This document shows positions 37,200 to 47,839 of a DNA stretch of 64,000 nt, one piece after another. The notes under the pieces are model-generated. The model saw nothing but the letters and a program-made list of their open reading frames with translations. It was not told the origin of the DNA and did not search any database. Source of the DNA: Pelobates cultripes (taxonomy: Eukaryota; Chordata; Amphibia; Anura; Pelobatidae). Both the position numbers and the translations under genes were made by a program. Numbering within the stretch: position 1 is the stretch's first letter; each line of letters starts with the position of its first letter. The DNA is taken from assembly GCA_933207985.1 (NCBI GenBank), contig OW240915.1:105824458-105888457 (forward strand), written 5' to 3'.

Positions 37200-38454
37200 A
37201 AAATAAAATAAAATAAATGCAAAAGAGCTAAAGTAAAGTTTATGCTATGAATTAGCAGGCAGTACAATATTCAGTAGGTTGAATTTGTGGAGGACTTAGC
37301 TTGGCTTATAGGCCTTCCTCAGGCATAATCCTTGAACTGTATGCCAACAGTTCCCCCTAGTGCAATAATATACATGTTATGCATTCAATCAAGGAATAGA
37401 TTAAAGCAGATTGCTCCATCAAGATACATTTTTTTATGAAATACCTATTAAGACTGCATTGGAATTTCATTGAAATTCGCACACAATCCAAAGAAACCAT
37501 AAAATAACATAGGGACCACTTTGAAAGCCGTGTTGGATTCAGACCTCGGTGTTGTACTCTCGCGAATGGCTCCCGACATCTGAAGCACTATGAGCCAAAA
37601 AGAACAGCAGCATGAAGAAAGCAGCAGTCCCGAGGGACAGCCTTAAGAAAATAAAACTCACCTCCCCGCATCAGACCTTGAGTCTTGGGTCTTTGTAAAA
37701 TATGCTAAGATCCCCAAAACTGACAGATCTTCTCTGAAGTATGGTATACAATCACAGGACAGCTGAGGTAATAAATGAATCATTCTTATCATTATTACTG
37801 ATGTCTTATTCTCTATTTCTCAGTAGGAACTGTAATTTAGAGCCATTTGGAGTAGACGCTGAAAAGTTGCCTGTCACGGACAACATATATGTCCCTGGTT
37901 CTGCCTGAGATTAGGACTGGATGGAGATGATCTGTGTATTAACAGCCGCTCATTTCAGAAAATAATTGCCAGGATAACAACACCATCTGTGCTGTACACT
38001 ACAGGCTTCAAAAACATGAAATAATGGGCAGATCATATAATATATATATACTCTTGTTGCTACAATATGTTGTGTTAAGGAAAACATTCCTGACACTGAT
38101 TATTATATATATTTTATTCCTGGAAGGGCATGGTGTTTTTACTGCAATGTGTCTACACTGGAAAGAAAGCCAGGAAAGCAAATGAACATAAGCAAAGAAA
38201 CATTCCAAGAGACTGAATGGAATGTGATATAAGCAATCACTATTATTGACAGTTATATGTAGAAAACTGCTCTAATGAGATTACAAACCACTAAAGCAAA
38301 CATTGAGTCATCATTCCAAATAAAATATGAATTGTCCTTTATAATGATATTACTTTTAAAATACAGTACATAATTCAGTAAAAAAACAAACCCCAAAAAA
38401 CCCAATAGAACACTAAATTTTACTCTGTGAATATTATGTTGATGCACCAACAGT
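37200..38454. other. No gene seen
   Basis: Nothing recognisable on either strand apart from short AT-rich tracts. There is an inverted GGAATTTCATTGAAATTC near 37460. Confidence 0.5.
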
Positions 38455-38576
38455 GTTATTTACTAAAGTGAGAATTGAAAGATTCAAAGGCCAGAACGGC
38501 TTCCACTTTGGCTATTTTCATATATCATTTGAAATTCACTTTGAAATCACATTAAATTCTTACTTTAGTGAATAAC
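38455..38576. mobile_element. Short MITE with inverted ends
   Basis: 122 bp. Left GTTATTTACTAAAGTGAGAATT, in two parts GTTATTTACTAAAG and TGAGAATT; right, inverted, GTTATTCACTAAAGTAAGAA. The interior also folds (GATTCAAA / TTTGAAATC). This resembles a frequent small frog MITE type; superfamily not assigned. Confidence 0.6.
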
Positions 38577-39200
38577 CCCTTCCAGAGGTTAGAATTCCAA
38601 AGTCATTTGTTGTATTTATATTCTCTAACCGTACATCACTGTTGACACCTCAATTATAAATGTTCTTAATGAGAACTCAATCTTTAAGGTCCTGCTTGAA
38701 CATAAATTGCACTCTTAGAGATCTGTTTAGAAAAAATGGATGTAGATATTAACTGATCGCTTGCCTTGTTTGCTCATCACTGGTATATTCGTTTTGGGTA
38801 ACAGCTGGTGGTACACATAACATCTGAATACAATTACAGGAATATACAGGAAACCTTGAGCTTGTCTGCTGCACAGAGGATTGGTGTTTAATTTTTATAA
38901 TATGATATCTTAACCACTATTGTCTATATTTGTTGACTTTAATTTTCCCAGTTTTGTCACTTCTATACTTCTTTTCATACGAATAACTTGTATTTATTTT
39001 TAAAAGCAAATTAATTTGATTGATTAGTACTGATGGCACACACAGATAATTATGTCTTCCATTGGTGTCTATAGTCAGTGCCACGACCATGCTTAACCAT
39101 TTATAAAACAAAAGGTAAATATAAGTCAACTATTCACTCTACAGGCTAATAGCTATACGTATCATTACAAAAAAAATAAGAGGAAATTATTTTCCCCAAT
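38577..39200. other. No gene seen
   Basis: AT-rich sequence without recognisable features. Confidence 0.5.
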
Positions 39201-39251
39201 CTATATTTTTTAGTCCATGCTCAGATTTCTAAGGATCTTTTAGATATTTTT

Positions 39252-39610
39252 TTACAATTGATAGTCTGTACAGAAGTGGAAACCTTGCCCTTTGGGCCAA
39301 AACGGAATTGTGGCTATCACTTCTGCCTTCTCAGTGATTATCTTTTTCAGGACTCACTAAATCAGGGGAATTGGAGGAAAAACCGTAATTCAGGTTGAAT
39401 CTCCACTTGTGAGAGAGTGCATCCATGCTCACTGCTAAAGGATGACACTGACGGGAAAAAGAGGCTAGAACTAGGTAATTTAAGGCAGAAGCTATTAGGT
39501 CCACATCTGGTCTCCCCAATATTCTCACAATATTCTCACCAATGCTTGAGGACATTTTACCCAGCAGACTTTCTTGCTGTAATGAAGACAGGTTCTCTAA
39601 CCTGATGAAT
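39252..39610 (-). pseudogene. DIRS-type RNase H / polymerase remnant
   Basis: The minus frame 39555-39331 contains GRPDVDLIASALNYLVLASF, PLAVSMDALSHKWRFNLNYG and FSSNSP. This corresponds to the RNase H C-terminal region of DIRS-like retrotransposons ('PDVDLMASRxNxK...DAxxxxWxFxLxYAFPPxP'). After a frameshift near 39345 a second frame gives IITEKAEVIATIPFWPKGQGF, matching the following 'VIxIAPxWPxRxWF' block, and stops at about 39252. Upstream sequence to about 39650 may be coding too. It is not part of the 30.9-35.9 kb element. Inactive. Confidence 0.65.
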
Positions 39611-39654
39611 CTTAAGTAACAGACGATCCATTCTTTCCCTTGACAAAAACATCA

Positions 39655-40140
39655 TATCTCTGTCTTTTTTTTAACGGGCCCCTAGAAAATTAATGCTCTG
39701 TGAGTTGACTTTTTTGAAAATGTGTTACCCAATAGGTGTTAGTAATACCCCTTGAAGAGCCCGGTTGTTGCGACAGTAGCAAACTTAGTACATGTGTCTG
39801 ATTGTATGAGGGATGATATCTTTAGACATTATTTCTTTCATACAAGTATATTATAGATGGTACCTTCAGAACAAGCACTGAGTTTATGCATGATTTTATG
39901 TTGATATATTTTTTTCATTAATTGCAATTTCTGGATTATGATTTACTACTAACCCTTTATGTCTTGGTAGGACATAGTTTTAGAAGGCTGAGGAAAATGG
40001 ATGTGGTTATGGAGTGGGTTGCCCTCAAAGGCACTGAGAAAGAAAGTACTTATATCTAGACTAGCATTCCTAATCAATCTTCCCTGTTTTTAGTTGGACT
40101 ATACTTAGCTTTAGTTATATATTAGAGGTTACTATTTTTT
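39655..40140. other. No gene seen
   Basis: No recognisable elements; AT-rich. Confidence 0.45.
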
Positions 40141-40226
40141 ATTTTTTAATTACTGGTATTTATAAAGCGCCAACAGATTCTGCAGCACTGTACAATAAGT
40201 GGAGGACATACAATATACAAAGACAA

Positions 40227-41176
40227 TGTCAGGATCCTATCCTGACATATGTTTTATCTTAATTTATTTCAGTTCCTTTAAATCCAGTACCTGTTTCTCG
40301 CCTCTAGTAGCCTCCCTAGCCACTAGCCACCTCAGTTTCATACCTGGATAGCATGAATCAAGTATGCTATAAAAGGCCACACTCGACAAACCAAACGGCC
40401 TTTGCTTTGAAGTTAATGTTCTTACTGAAAGACTTCAGATCCTGGCTCCTGAGAAGCAATTCGTGACTTGCCTTCATTGCTTCCAACCTGATTCACTACC
40501 AATCCTTCTCCATACCAACCTGGACTGCCTACAACTTGCTTTATCCTGCCAACCTGGTTTACTTCCAACCCTGCTCCATAGCAACCTGGATTGCTTACAA
40601 CTATGCTTTATCCTGCCAACCTTGTTTACTTCCAACCCTGCCCCATACCAACTTGGATTGCCTGCAACTCTGCTTTATCCTGCCAACCAGGTTTACTACC
40701 AACCCTGCTCCATACTAACCTGGATTGCCTACAACTCTGCTTTATCCTGCCAACCTGGTTTACTTCCAACTCTGCTCCATACCAACCTGGATTGCCTACA
40801 ACTCTGCTTTATCCTGCCTACATGGTTTACTTCCAACCCTGCTCCATACCCTCCTGGATTGCTTATCCTGCCTACCTGATTTATACAAACCTGCATAACC
40901 CCTATCTGGACATTGCTGCTTACTCTTATTTACAAGGTGTTTTCTTACCTTGAAACCTTATTGTTCTTTATATCGCTCTTATTATTCGTCCTATACTGTT
41001 ATCTCTAGCTTTCTTATTATTTGCAAACCTTTTATCATCTTTATGGGGCATATTGCCTTAACATTTATTTCTCTCACTTCCCTTCTCCCTATTGTTTCAT
41101 TCTATAAATTAACATGCCAGTAAAGCCTCTATAGTTAGCTTTGGCCAAAGCCACCTATCTGAGCAAGATAAGGACA
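40227..41176 (+). mobile_element. Solo LTR with internal tandem array
   Basis: Starts TGTCAGGATCCTATCCTGACA (a short palindrome) and is proposed to end AAGGACA. The 5-bp direct repeat GACAA at 40222-40226 and 41177-41181 would be the target duplication. A TATA box TATAAAAGG is at 40368. About 100 bp later begins a tandem array (40480-40930). The size, TG...CA ends and promoter fit a Gypsy- or ERV-type LTR. A local duplication of GGACAGACAAATACAAAAG just after the right end makes that boundary less certain. Confidence 0.55.
40480..40930 (+). repeat. About 70-bp tandem repeat within the LTR
   Basis: About six units with the order CCAACCTGGATTGCCTACAA, CTCTGCTTTATCCTGCCAAC, CTGGTTTACTTCCAACCCTG, CTCCATA. 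Variation is mostly single-base. Several frames are open through the array because the unit lacks stops; the resulting Leu/Pro/Cys-rich peptides are artefacts. Confidence 0.85.
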
Positions 41177-41289
41177 GACAAATACAAAAGGTAAGGACAG
41201 ACAAATACAAAAGAGAGGGCACTGCCCATAAGTTGATATCTAGTCATTGAAGCTCTTTTATACAAAGTGCTTAGCTAGATTGCCCATGA

Positions 41290-41860
41290 TCTAAAGGTAA
41301 AATATGGAAATGAGACAAGAGGTAGCAGAGGAAATTGAAAGTGATGGCAGAAAGAATTTCTTGTGTGACTGCAGTGACTGATAACACATGAAGGAAATGA
41401 GAATGTGATTGACTGTGGTTGGAAACAGCTGCAGGAGTCATGCTATATAGCTAGAAGGAACCAGGGTGGATGGGTATAGCAGTGTTCAAATGAAGATTCT
41501 TTGTTGCAAAGATGGAAGTTAAATTGGGCCTGAGGAAGAAGGATGCACAGTTATATAAAGGAATTTACAGCTAGGAGTGGCAAACAGGGGCAATGAGGGA
41601 GGGAGGTAAGGGTAAGGAGTGGTGGAACAGACAAGCCATTTGTTGCACATATTAAAATATTTGCCTATTGAATCCTATCAGCCAGATTATTAATTACCAT
41701 AGGTAACTTTAAGTAAAAATGGTAACATTGTAACAGTAAATTTATATGTAGTAAAAAGGTGGAAGGAATCCAGTGAGGTATCGTCTGAATCCCAGTCCAT
41801 ACCTTAAAGCGGCAGTGTTCAAATGAAGAAAATTCCAAGTTGGAAAACTGGAATACACAC
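41290..41860. other. No gene seen
   Basis: No recognised feature. A TGTTCAAATGAAGA motif occurs at about 41485 and again at 41817, but no further repeat structure was followed. Confidence 0.4.
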
Positions 41861-42636
41861 CCTCCAAATAAGGTCTTTTAGCCCCCAGAGAACCCAACAC
41901 ATCAATACATGGGTGGTATCACTGTACTCAGGAGATGTTGCTGAACACATATTGGGGTGTTCTTTGGCAGTAACCCTTAAAGTGTTCGGTACATGTATCC
42001 TTAAATAACTATGTGTGTCAAAAAAAATCACCAATTATTATTATTTTTTTTAATTTGGCATAGATTGGTGGTAAAAGAGTTGCATTAAAAGAGTCAAAAT
42101 ACCTTAAGGTTAATACCTTAGGTTGTCTTCTTTTAAAAAATATATACATGTGAAGGGTTATTCAGGGATTACTGACAGATATCAGTGTTACAATGTAACT
42201 TGCATTGATTTTGAAAAAAATGTTTTGGAAATAGCAAAGTGCTACTTGTACTTATAGCCCTATAACTTTCCAAAAAAAGCTAAGAACATGTTAACATTGG
42301 GCCTTTTTAAACTCAGGACAAACATTAGAAACTATTTAGCACGGATGTTTTTTGGTGGTTGTAGATGAGTAACAGATTTTGAGGGTCAAATTTAGAAAAG
42401 GTGTTTTTTTTACATTTTTTCATCATATTTTAGAATTCTTTTATAGTAAATGATATGATGAAAATAATGGTATCTTTAGAAAGACCATTTAATGGCGAGA
42501 AAAATTGTATATATTATGCGTGGGTACAGTAAATGAGTAAGAAAATTACAGCTAAACCAAACACCGCAGAAATGTAAAAAGAGCCTTGGTCCTTAACGGT
42601 AAGAAAATTGAAAAATGGTCTGGTCACTAAAGGGTT
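41861..42636 (+). mobile_element. Partial copy of the TTAA-flanked 2-kb element
   Basis: From about 42110 colinear with 28500-29043: CCTTAGGTTGTCTTC, GTACTTATAGCCCTATAACTT, TTTAAACTCAGGACAAA, AAGAGCCTTGGTCCTTAACG, ending GGTCTGGTCACTAAAGGGTT at about 42636. The 5' half is absent or strongly diverged. Confidence 0.6.
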
Positions 42637-42639
42637 GAA

Positions 42640-43415
42640 GATGGTAAGAAACTAGAAAGGCAAATGCAACCTATATAATCTAGGTCAGTTGTAGCATCTA
42701 AGATGTCACCTTGCCAAGATATTTGCTGTAAATTTGATGTACACCTGTTCAACGCAGGCATGGAGAATCAGGGCAGGGTGGGGTGTGCTGGCCCCTTGTC
42801 CGGTGTCACAAGTGACAAAATCTTGCATCACTAGCAGCAGCAATAATGGGCAGGCCCTCCCAGAAATGGAGCCCACCCTCTGATGCCTGCCTGGCCAATG
42901 CCCAGCCTTCAGGGCCTTCAGGATGATTGATCAACCCATTTCTCCTCATGGGTTTCTTTATGACAAGCTGTGAACAGTACAGCACAACAGAGATTGTTTG
43001 AGAGCATATTTAGGCAATTGTCACATAGACCAAGGATCATCAAAAGGACTTAGGTTACAAAAATATTGCAAACTAACACAAAACATACTGACATATAACA
43101 CAGACTACTTACTTGTCAATGTATATATTAAAGAGTACTGACATACTAAACTATTATTTATATGACTACTACTAAAATCAATCTTAAGCTCCTATACTAC
43201 TTTACTCCTTTGAATCTTTTCTTTGATTTGCTTGTAAGCACAGTACATATGACATTTGGACTTCCTTGGTCCACCATACAAATTGGATTAGAGATAAATT
43301 AAATCCCCAGACCATAAATCATTAGAAAACTGAGAAGATAGTTTGAAGACAGCTAATAAGTAAAAATATAAGGGTCTAGGAGTTTGTCCCTCTTACCTCT
43401 ATGACAGGTTATCAA
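42640..43415. other. No gene seen
   Basis: No recognised gene or element. Confidence 0.5.
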
Positions 43416-43420
43416 AGTAA

Positions 43421-43732
43421 CCCCTTAAGGACAGAGGCAATTGCCCATGTTCTGAACCAAAATAAACCTTGAATTTGAGCTATGTGTTTTGTTCCACTGT
43501 AACTTGAGTTTCTTTTCAATTGCCCAATACATATTATTTATTGTTTTTTAAAGGACATAAATAGCTTTTTTTATTATAATGTATGTATACCTAACACAAC
43601 ATTACATGTGAAATAAATGTTAAAAATTGCAAATTATTTTTTTTTCTTTACATTTTCGCTTAGAATACCTTTTATACATCCAGTGCATTTAAATAAAGAG
43701 AACTCAAAATAGATTCATATATTATTTCTGAT
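43421..43732 (+). mobile_element. Partial CCCCTTAAGG element, left end
   Basis: TAA then CCCCTTAAGGACAGAGGC at 43421, followed by sequence comparable with 12590-12800 (CCAATACATATTATTTATTG, TTTAAAGGACATAAATAGC). It ends abruptly where the Tc1-like sequence begins at about 43733. Confidence 0.6.
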
Positions 43733-43924
43733 TCTCCAGGACCATAATGTGCTTCGTCTTTAGGCACTCCTTTGTTGCCTTGGCTGTGTGTTTTGGGTAA
43801 TTGTCATGCTGGAATACTCATCCACGACCCATGTTCAATGCCCTGGCTGAGGGAAGGAGGTTCTCACCAAAGATTTGACGATACATGGCCCTGTCCATTG
43901 TTGTTTTGATGCGGTGCAGTTGTC

Positions 43925-44350
43925 CTATCCCCTTAGCAGAAAAACACCCCAAAGAATAATGTTTCCACCTCCATGTTTGATGGTAGGGATGGTGTTCTTG
44001 GGGTCATAGGCAGCATTCCTCCTTCTCAAAACATGGCGAGTTGAGTTGATGCCAAAGAGCTCAATTTTGGACTCATCTGACCACAACACTTTCACCCAGT
44101 TCTCCTCTGAATCATTCAGATGTTCATTGGCAAACTTCAGACAGGCTTGTATATGTGTTTTCTTGAGTAGGAGGACCTTGAGGGTGCTGCAGGATTTTAG
44201 TCCTTCACGGCGTAGTGTGTTACCAATAGCTTTCTTGGTGACTATGGTCCCAGCTGCCTTGAGATCATTAACAAGATCCTCCCGTGTAGTTCTGGGCTGA
44301 TTCCTCCCCTTCTCATGATCTTTGAAACTCCCTGAGGTGAGATCTTGCAT
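43925..44350 (-). pseudogene. Tc1-like transposase, middle part
   Basis: A 141-codon minus frame: [60 protein letters not shown] (first catalytic Asp), and [13 protein letters not shown]. The frame then shifts; the continuation [20 protein letters not shown] and the QHDNYPKH block lie in another phase at 43780-43925. The N-terminal DNA-binding helices lie upstream of 44350 in further frames. Multiple frameshifts, one stop and a truncated end make it inactive. It is closely related to the frame at 29389-29781. Confidence 0.85.
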
Positions 44351-44551
44351 GGAGCACCAGACCGAGGGAAACTAACAGTTATTTTGTGTTTCTTCCATTA
44401 ATCGCACCAACTGTTGTCACCTTCTCACCAAGCTGCTCGGCGATGGTCTTGTAGCTCATTCCAATCTTGTCCCTGACATCCTTGGACAGCTCTTTGGTCT
44501 TGGCCATGGTGGAGAGTTTGGAATCTTATTGATTGAATTCTGTGGACAGGT

Positions 44552-44638
44552 GTCTTTTATACAGGTAACGAGCTGAGATTAGGAGCACTCCTTTCAAGAG
44601 AGTGCTGCTAATCTCAGCTAGTTACCTGTATAAAAGAC
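44552..44638. repeat. Long hairpin in Tc1 5' region
   Basis: Arms 44552-44590 and 44600-44638 (39 nt each, two mismatches) around a 9-nt loop. It lies between the inverted repeat and the transposase start. The copy at 29837-29915 keeps the right arm but lost about 9 nt of the left arm. Confidence 0.85.
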
Positions 44639-44869
44639 AACTGGGAGCCAGAAATCTTGCTGATTGATAGTAGATCAAATACTTATTCCACCCATTGACA
44701 TGCAAATCAATTTATAACTTTTTTGACATGCGTTTTTTTTTTTATTCTGTCTCTCACTGTTAAAATACACCTACCATTAAAATTATAGACTGATCATTTC
44801 TTTGTCAGTAGGCAAACGTTCAAAATCAGCAAAGGATCAAATACATTTTTCCCTTACTGTATACCTAGC

Positions 44870-45005
44870 CTAATCTTAACCTTAACCCTACACCCAACAG
44901 CAATAACCCAAACACAGAATTAACACTTACCTTATCATAACACTAACCATAACCATAACCCCACCCTAACTCTAACTCTAACCCTATCTTTCTCCTAAAC
45001 CTAGC
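44870..45005. repeat. Degenerate CCCTAA-like tract
   Basis: Loose repetition of AACCCTA, CTAACCATAACC, CCCTAACTCTAACTC and TAACCCTAT. It resembles eroded vertebrate telomere-type repeat, or a simple (CTAAC)n tract. No clean hexamer run is present. Confidence 0.4.
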
Positions 45006-45079
45006 CCCACCACTTACCTCAAACCCTTTGCTAGTAACAATTCTGATATTAAAAAATGTTTTTGTTTTTCAAATTTTTT

Positions 45080-45872
45080 TTATTGAGTTTTAAAAGACAT
45101 AAGTTACAGAAATGATTAAAAAATCATTACAGACACACAAATCATTACAGACACACACACACACAAATCATTACATACAGACACACACACAGACAAGACA
45201 CATACATACAAACAGACAGGCACACATACATACAGACACACACAGAGACATGCATACAGACACACACATACAAAGACACACACATAAGACATACATACAA
45301 AGACACATACACACAAAACACATACATACAAAGACAAGACACACATACATACACACATATATACAGACATACACACACACACACACACGACACATACAAA
45401 GACACATACAAAAGACACACAGACATACACACACATACAGACACATACATACGGACACACACACACAAGACATACATACAAAGACACATACACAAACAAA
45501 CACACACAAAATATATTAGTCACTCTCCTGTTTCCTACCTTTTAGGTGCAGGAGGGTGACTTTCCCTGGGGTCCAGTGGTGGCTCAGGTGGATGGGAGTC
45601 AGAGTTCCCACTCTGACTCCCTCCTCCTTCCTCCCGCGCGGTCTGTGTGTTAGCTGGGAGGAGTGACGTGCAGTCACTTACTCCCAGCTCTGTGATGTAA
45701 TCACAGGGGGCCTGGTCGCGCTGACCGGGCCCCCTCACAATCCACATCCATCGGGTGGCCCCAACAGCATGGGCCACCCGATGGACCCCTCCATATGCGG
45801 CCCTGGTGGTTTGCCGCGTGGGCTGGGGCCGCAAGTGGTGATGGCGGTACCCGGTCGCAGGGGTACCGCTGG
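45080..45872 (-). mobile_element. hAT-like element with CA tract, inverted copy
   Basis: A CA-rich tract (45135-45510) is followed by TTTAGGTGCAGGAGGGTGAC, CCCTGGGGTCCAGTGGTGG, GAGTCAGAGTTCCCACTCTG, GCATGGGCCACCCGATGG, ending in GCAGGGGTACCGCTGG (45853-45868). Inverted, this is CCAGCGGTACCCCTGC, comparable with CAGTGGCGTAC...CCCTGC at 20176. Same family as 62228-63260. The left end is not defined. Confidence 0.6.
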
Positions 45873-45911
45873 CTCAGACCCGCCAGCCCGCCCAATCTCT
45901 CAAAATTAGAA

Positions 45912-45981
45912 AATCCCTACCGCCCACCTGGAATCCTGAAACGCCCACTAGTGGGCGGTAGGGACCAGGTTGACGACCCAT
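45912..45981 (+). mobile_element. hAT right-end fragment
   Basis: Nearly the same 70 bp as the right end of the complete element at 46568-47585: CTACCGCCCACCTGGAATCC, CGCCCACTAGTGGGCGGTAG, GGACCAGGTTGACGACCC. Only this end is recognisable. Confidence 0.65.
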
Positions 45982-45984
45982 GAC

Positions 45985-46284
45985 ATAAGGTATGAACCTT
46001 TTTTTGTAGAACTTTCACTCATACACACACACACAAGCACATACACACATATGTCAGTTATCTAAACTTAGTAATTCTAGAAGTAACGCAACTAGCATAT
46101 TATACAGTGCAATGATGATGTGGTTATATTTTAGAGAATTAGAACTATACTCCCACAACTAACACCTTTTCATACTAATTTCAATAGAGCTTCTTAATTC
46201 ATTAATTGAAAGTGTGTATGTATTAATGACTCATTCACCCTTTGCAGTGTATATCACAAATTGTTCCAATTCTCATCATAAACA
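45985..46284. other. No gene seen
   Basis: Short CA run at 46021-46050; otherwise nothing recognised. Confidence 0.45.
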
Positions 46285-47838
46285 TTAAAGGAACTCTTAA
46301 GTGTTAGGAATGCACGCATATATTACAAACACTATAGCACTCTGGTAATTATTTAGGCATCTACCTCCCCCCTCCCATGTGAATAAAAAAATTATTTTAC
46401 TTAACTTAAACCATCACTGGTATCTGTTTGTTGTCTCACCTCTTTGGTTGAAGCCATCAATCTTTATAATCTCAGACAAATCAATATTTCCCCATAGCAT
46501 TGGGAGGCTAGTGCGTAGTATATCTAAATGCATTTTATCAGAGCATTTCTACGTGGATTGTCTACATCAGGGGTAGTCAACCTTTTAATACTTACCGGTT
46601 TTATCTTAGTTGATAGTAACATTTCATAATCGCCCACCAGTGCCCCAGTAACTAATTTTATAGCACAAGTGGGATTTTTTATTTTTGTAGAAAGGAGTTT
46701 TTTTTTTTTTTTTATGTACTTAAACTTATCTATTTTCTATTCTACTTTTTTTTCTGCGTGTGCATGTGTGAGGGGTGCAGTGTGTGTATGAGGGGTGCAG
46801 TGCGTGTGCAAAGGGTGTATGTGCGTGTGCAACGGGGCAGTGCGTGTCTGTGTGGGAGGGGGGCAGTGCATGAGTGTGTGTGTGTGTGTGAGGGAGGCAG
46901 TGTGTGTCTGTGTCAGGGGGCATTGTTTGTGAGGGGGCAGTCTGTGTGAGGAGTTCAGACTGTGTGTGTGTGGGAGGGGGCAGTGTGTGTGTGAGGGGTT
47001 TATTGTGTGGGAGGGGGCAGTCTGTGTGTGTGAGGGGTGTAGTGTGTGTTTGTATGTAAAGGGTCTATGCTATGTGTAGGTGGAGGAGATGTGAAAATCT
47101 ATCTTAATGTCTCCCCCTCCCTTCTTGTTACCTTTTACCAGGGAGGTGGGAAATAATGCTGCAAGCCCTGGTGGTCCATGGGTGGCATGTACACTTTAGC
47201 CTGTAGCTCCTCCGTCTGCAGGCTGACTCTCCTGTCCTCCTGCGAGCACAGCACTGTATCGGAGCATTGCCATGGTAACACGCAGCGACACTCCAACCAG
47301 CCTGCTCACGGTAGGAGCACACAGCCTCCCAGGCCCTTCATTCTCTCTGCTGGCACTGAGTGCAATAGGGCCGGTGAGAGAGCTCTTTGATCTCCTCAAC
47401 AGCTCGAGAGTTACAGCAAGGCTGGCTCTGCATGGGCCGCCAGAGGAGATGAAAGGATCTCCTCTCCTGGCCTTGGTCCACGGCCATCAAGGCCCACTGG
47501 GCGTTTTCTGCAGAACCCACCACCGCCCACCTGAAATCCCAAACCGCCCACTAGTGGGCGGTAGGGACCAGGTTGACTACCCCTGGTCTACATTGAGAGC
47601 GTGGAGACACTGAACAAGGGTCCTGCAACATTTGCAGGACCTCATCCAGGAAGTCCCTCTATTGGTTATCTGATTGACCAGCACTAGAGGTGGATTTAGC
47701 CAGCAGTGTAAATAATATTCAACATACATAAAAACTATCCCACTGCATTTACAATGCTACGCCTGCAGGAACAGGTCATATGTCAGAGAACTACTACATT
47801 ATGCTGTATTGGTTATGGTGGGCATAGTGTCTCTTTAA
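46285..47838 (+). mobile_element. T2/Kolobok-type MITE, split by a hAT element
   Basis: Left end TTAAAGGAACTCTTAAGTG, right end GGGCATAGTGTCTCTTTAA (47838). Internal parts match other T2 MITEs: TTTCCCCATAGCATTGGGAGG on the left, CAGGAAGTCCCTCTATTGG and CACTAGAGGTGG on the right. Removing the nested hAT element and one GTCTACAT copy leaves about 528 bp, a normal length for this family. Confidence 0.75.
46568..47585. mobile_element. Complete non-autonomous hAT element
   Basis: 1,018 bp with inverted ends CAGGGGTAGTCAACCT / AGGTTGACTACCCCTG (the right end in the form CCAGGTTGACTACCCCTG). It is flanked by exact 8-bp duplications GTCTACAT at 46560-46567 and 47586-47593. CAGGG ends and an 8-bp duplication identify the hAT superfamily. 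The interior has a TG/G-rich tract (46755-47080), a GC-rich block, and an 18-bp perfect palindrome CCGCCCACTAGTGGGCGG at 47544-47561. No transposase is encoded. Confidence 0.9.
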
Positions 47839-47839
47839 A

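Larger units (their letters stand above)
40150..41260 (+). mobile_element. LINE/SINE-type tail interrupted by an LTR
   Basis: Left part: TATTTATAAAGCGCCAACAG and GCACTGTACAATAAGTGG (40150-40203), the tail shared with the L2-like copies at 2555 and 49850. It resumes at 41177 with GACAAATACAAAAG and GAGAGGGCACTGCCCATAAG, a block equivalent to GGGCCCTGCTCAATGAACTT at 49923. The LTR at 40227-41176 separates the two parts. Confidence 0.6.
43733..44859 (-). mobile_element. Tc1-like element, truncated; same family as 29317-30150
   Basis: The right terminus reads TTTTTCCCTTACTG followed by TA (44860-44861), with the repeated motif AGATCAAATACTTATTCC about 190 bp inside (IR/DR type). On the minus strand transposase reaches [15 protein letters not shown] near 43780, holding the second catalytic Asp, and stops at about 43733 before the third catalytic residue. 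The other inverted repeat is missing. An in-frame TGA replaces a Trp before VFQHD. Confidence 0.85.

Noticed and set aside
40463..40953. Leu/Pro/Cys-rich repeat proteins
   Set aside because: Three overlapping frames are open through the same 70-bp tandem array because the unit lacks stops; no support for translation.
45116..45523. Cys/Val-rich and Thr/His-rich frames on both strands
   Set aside because: Translation of TG/CA microsatellite DNA gives such peptides in all frames.
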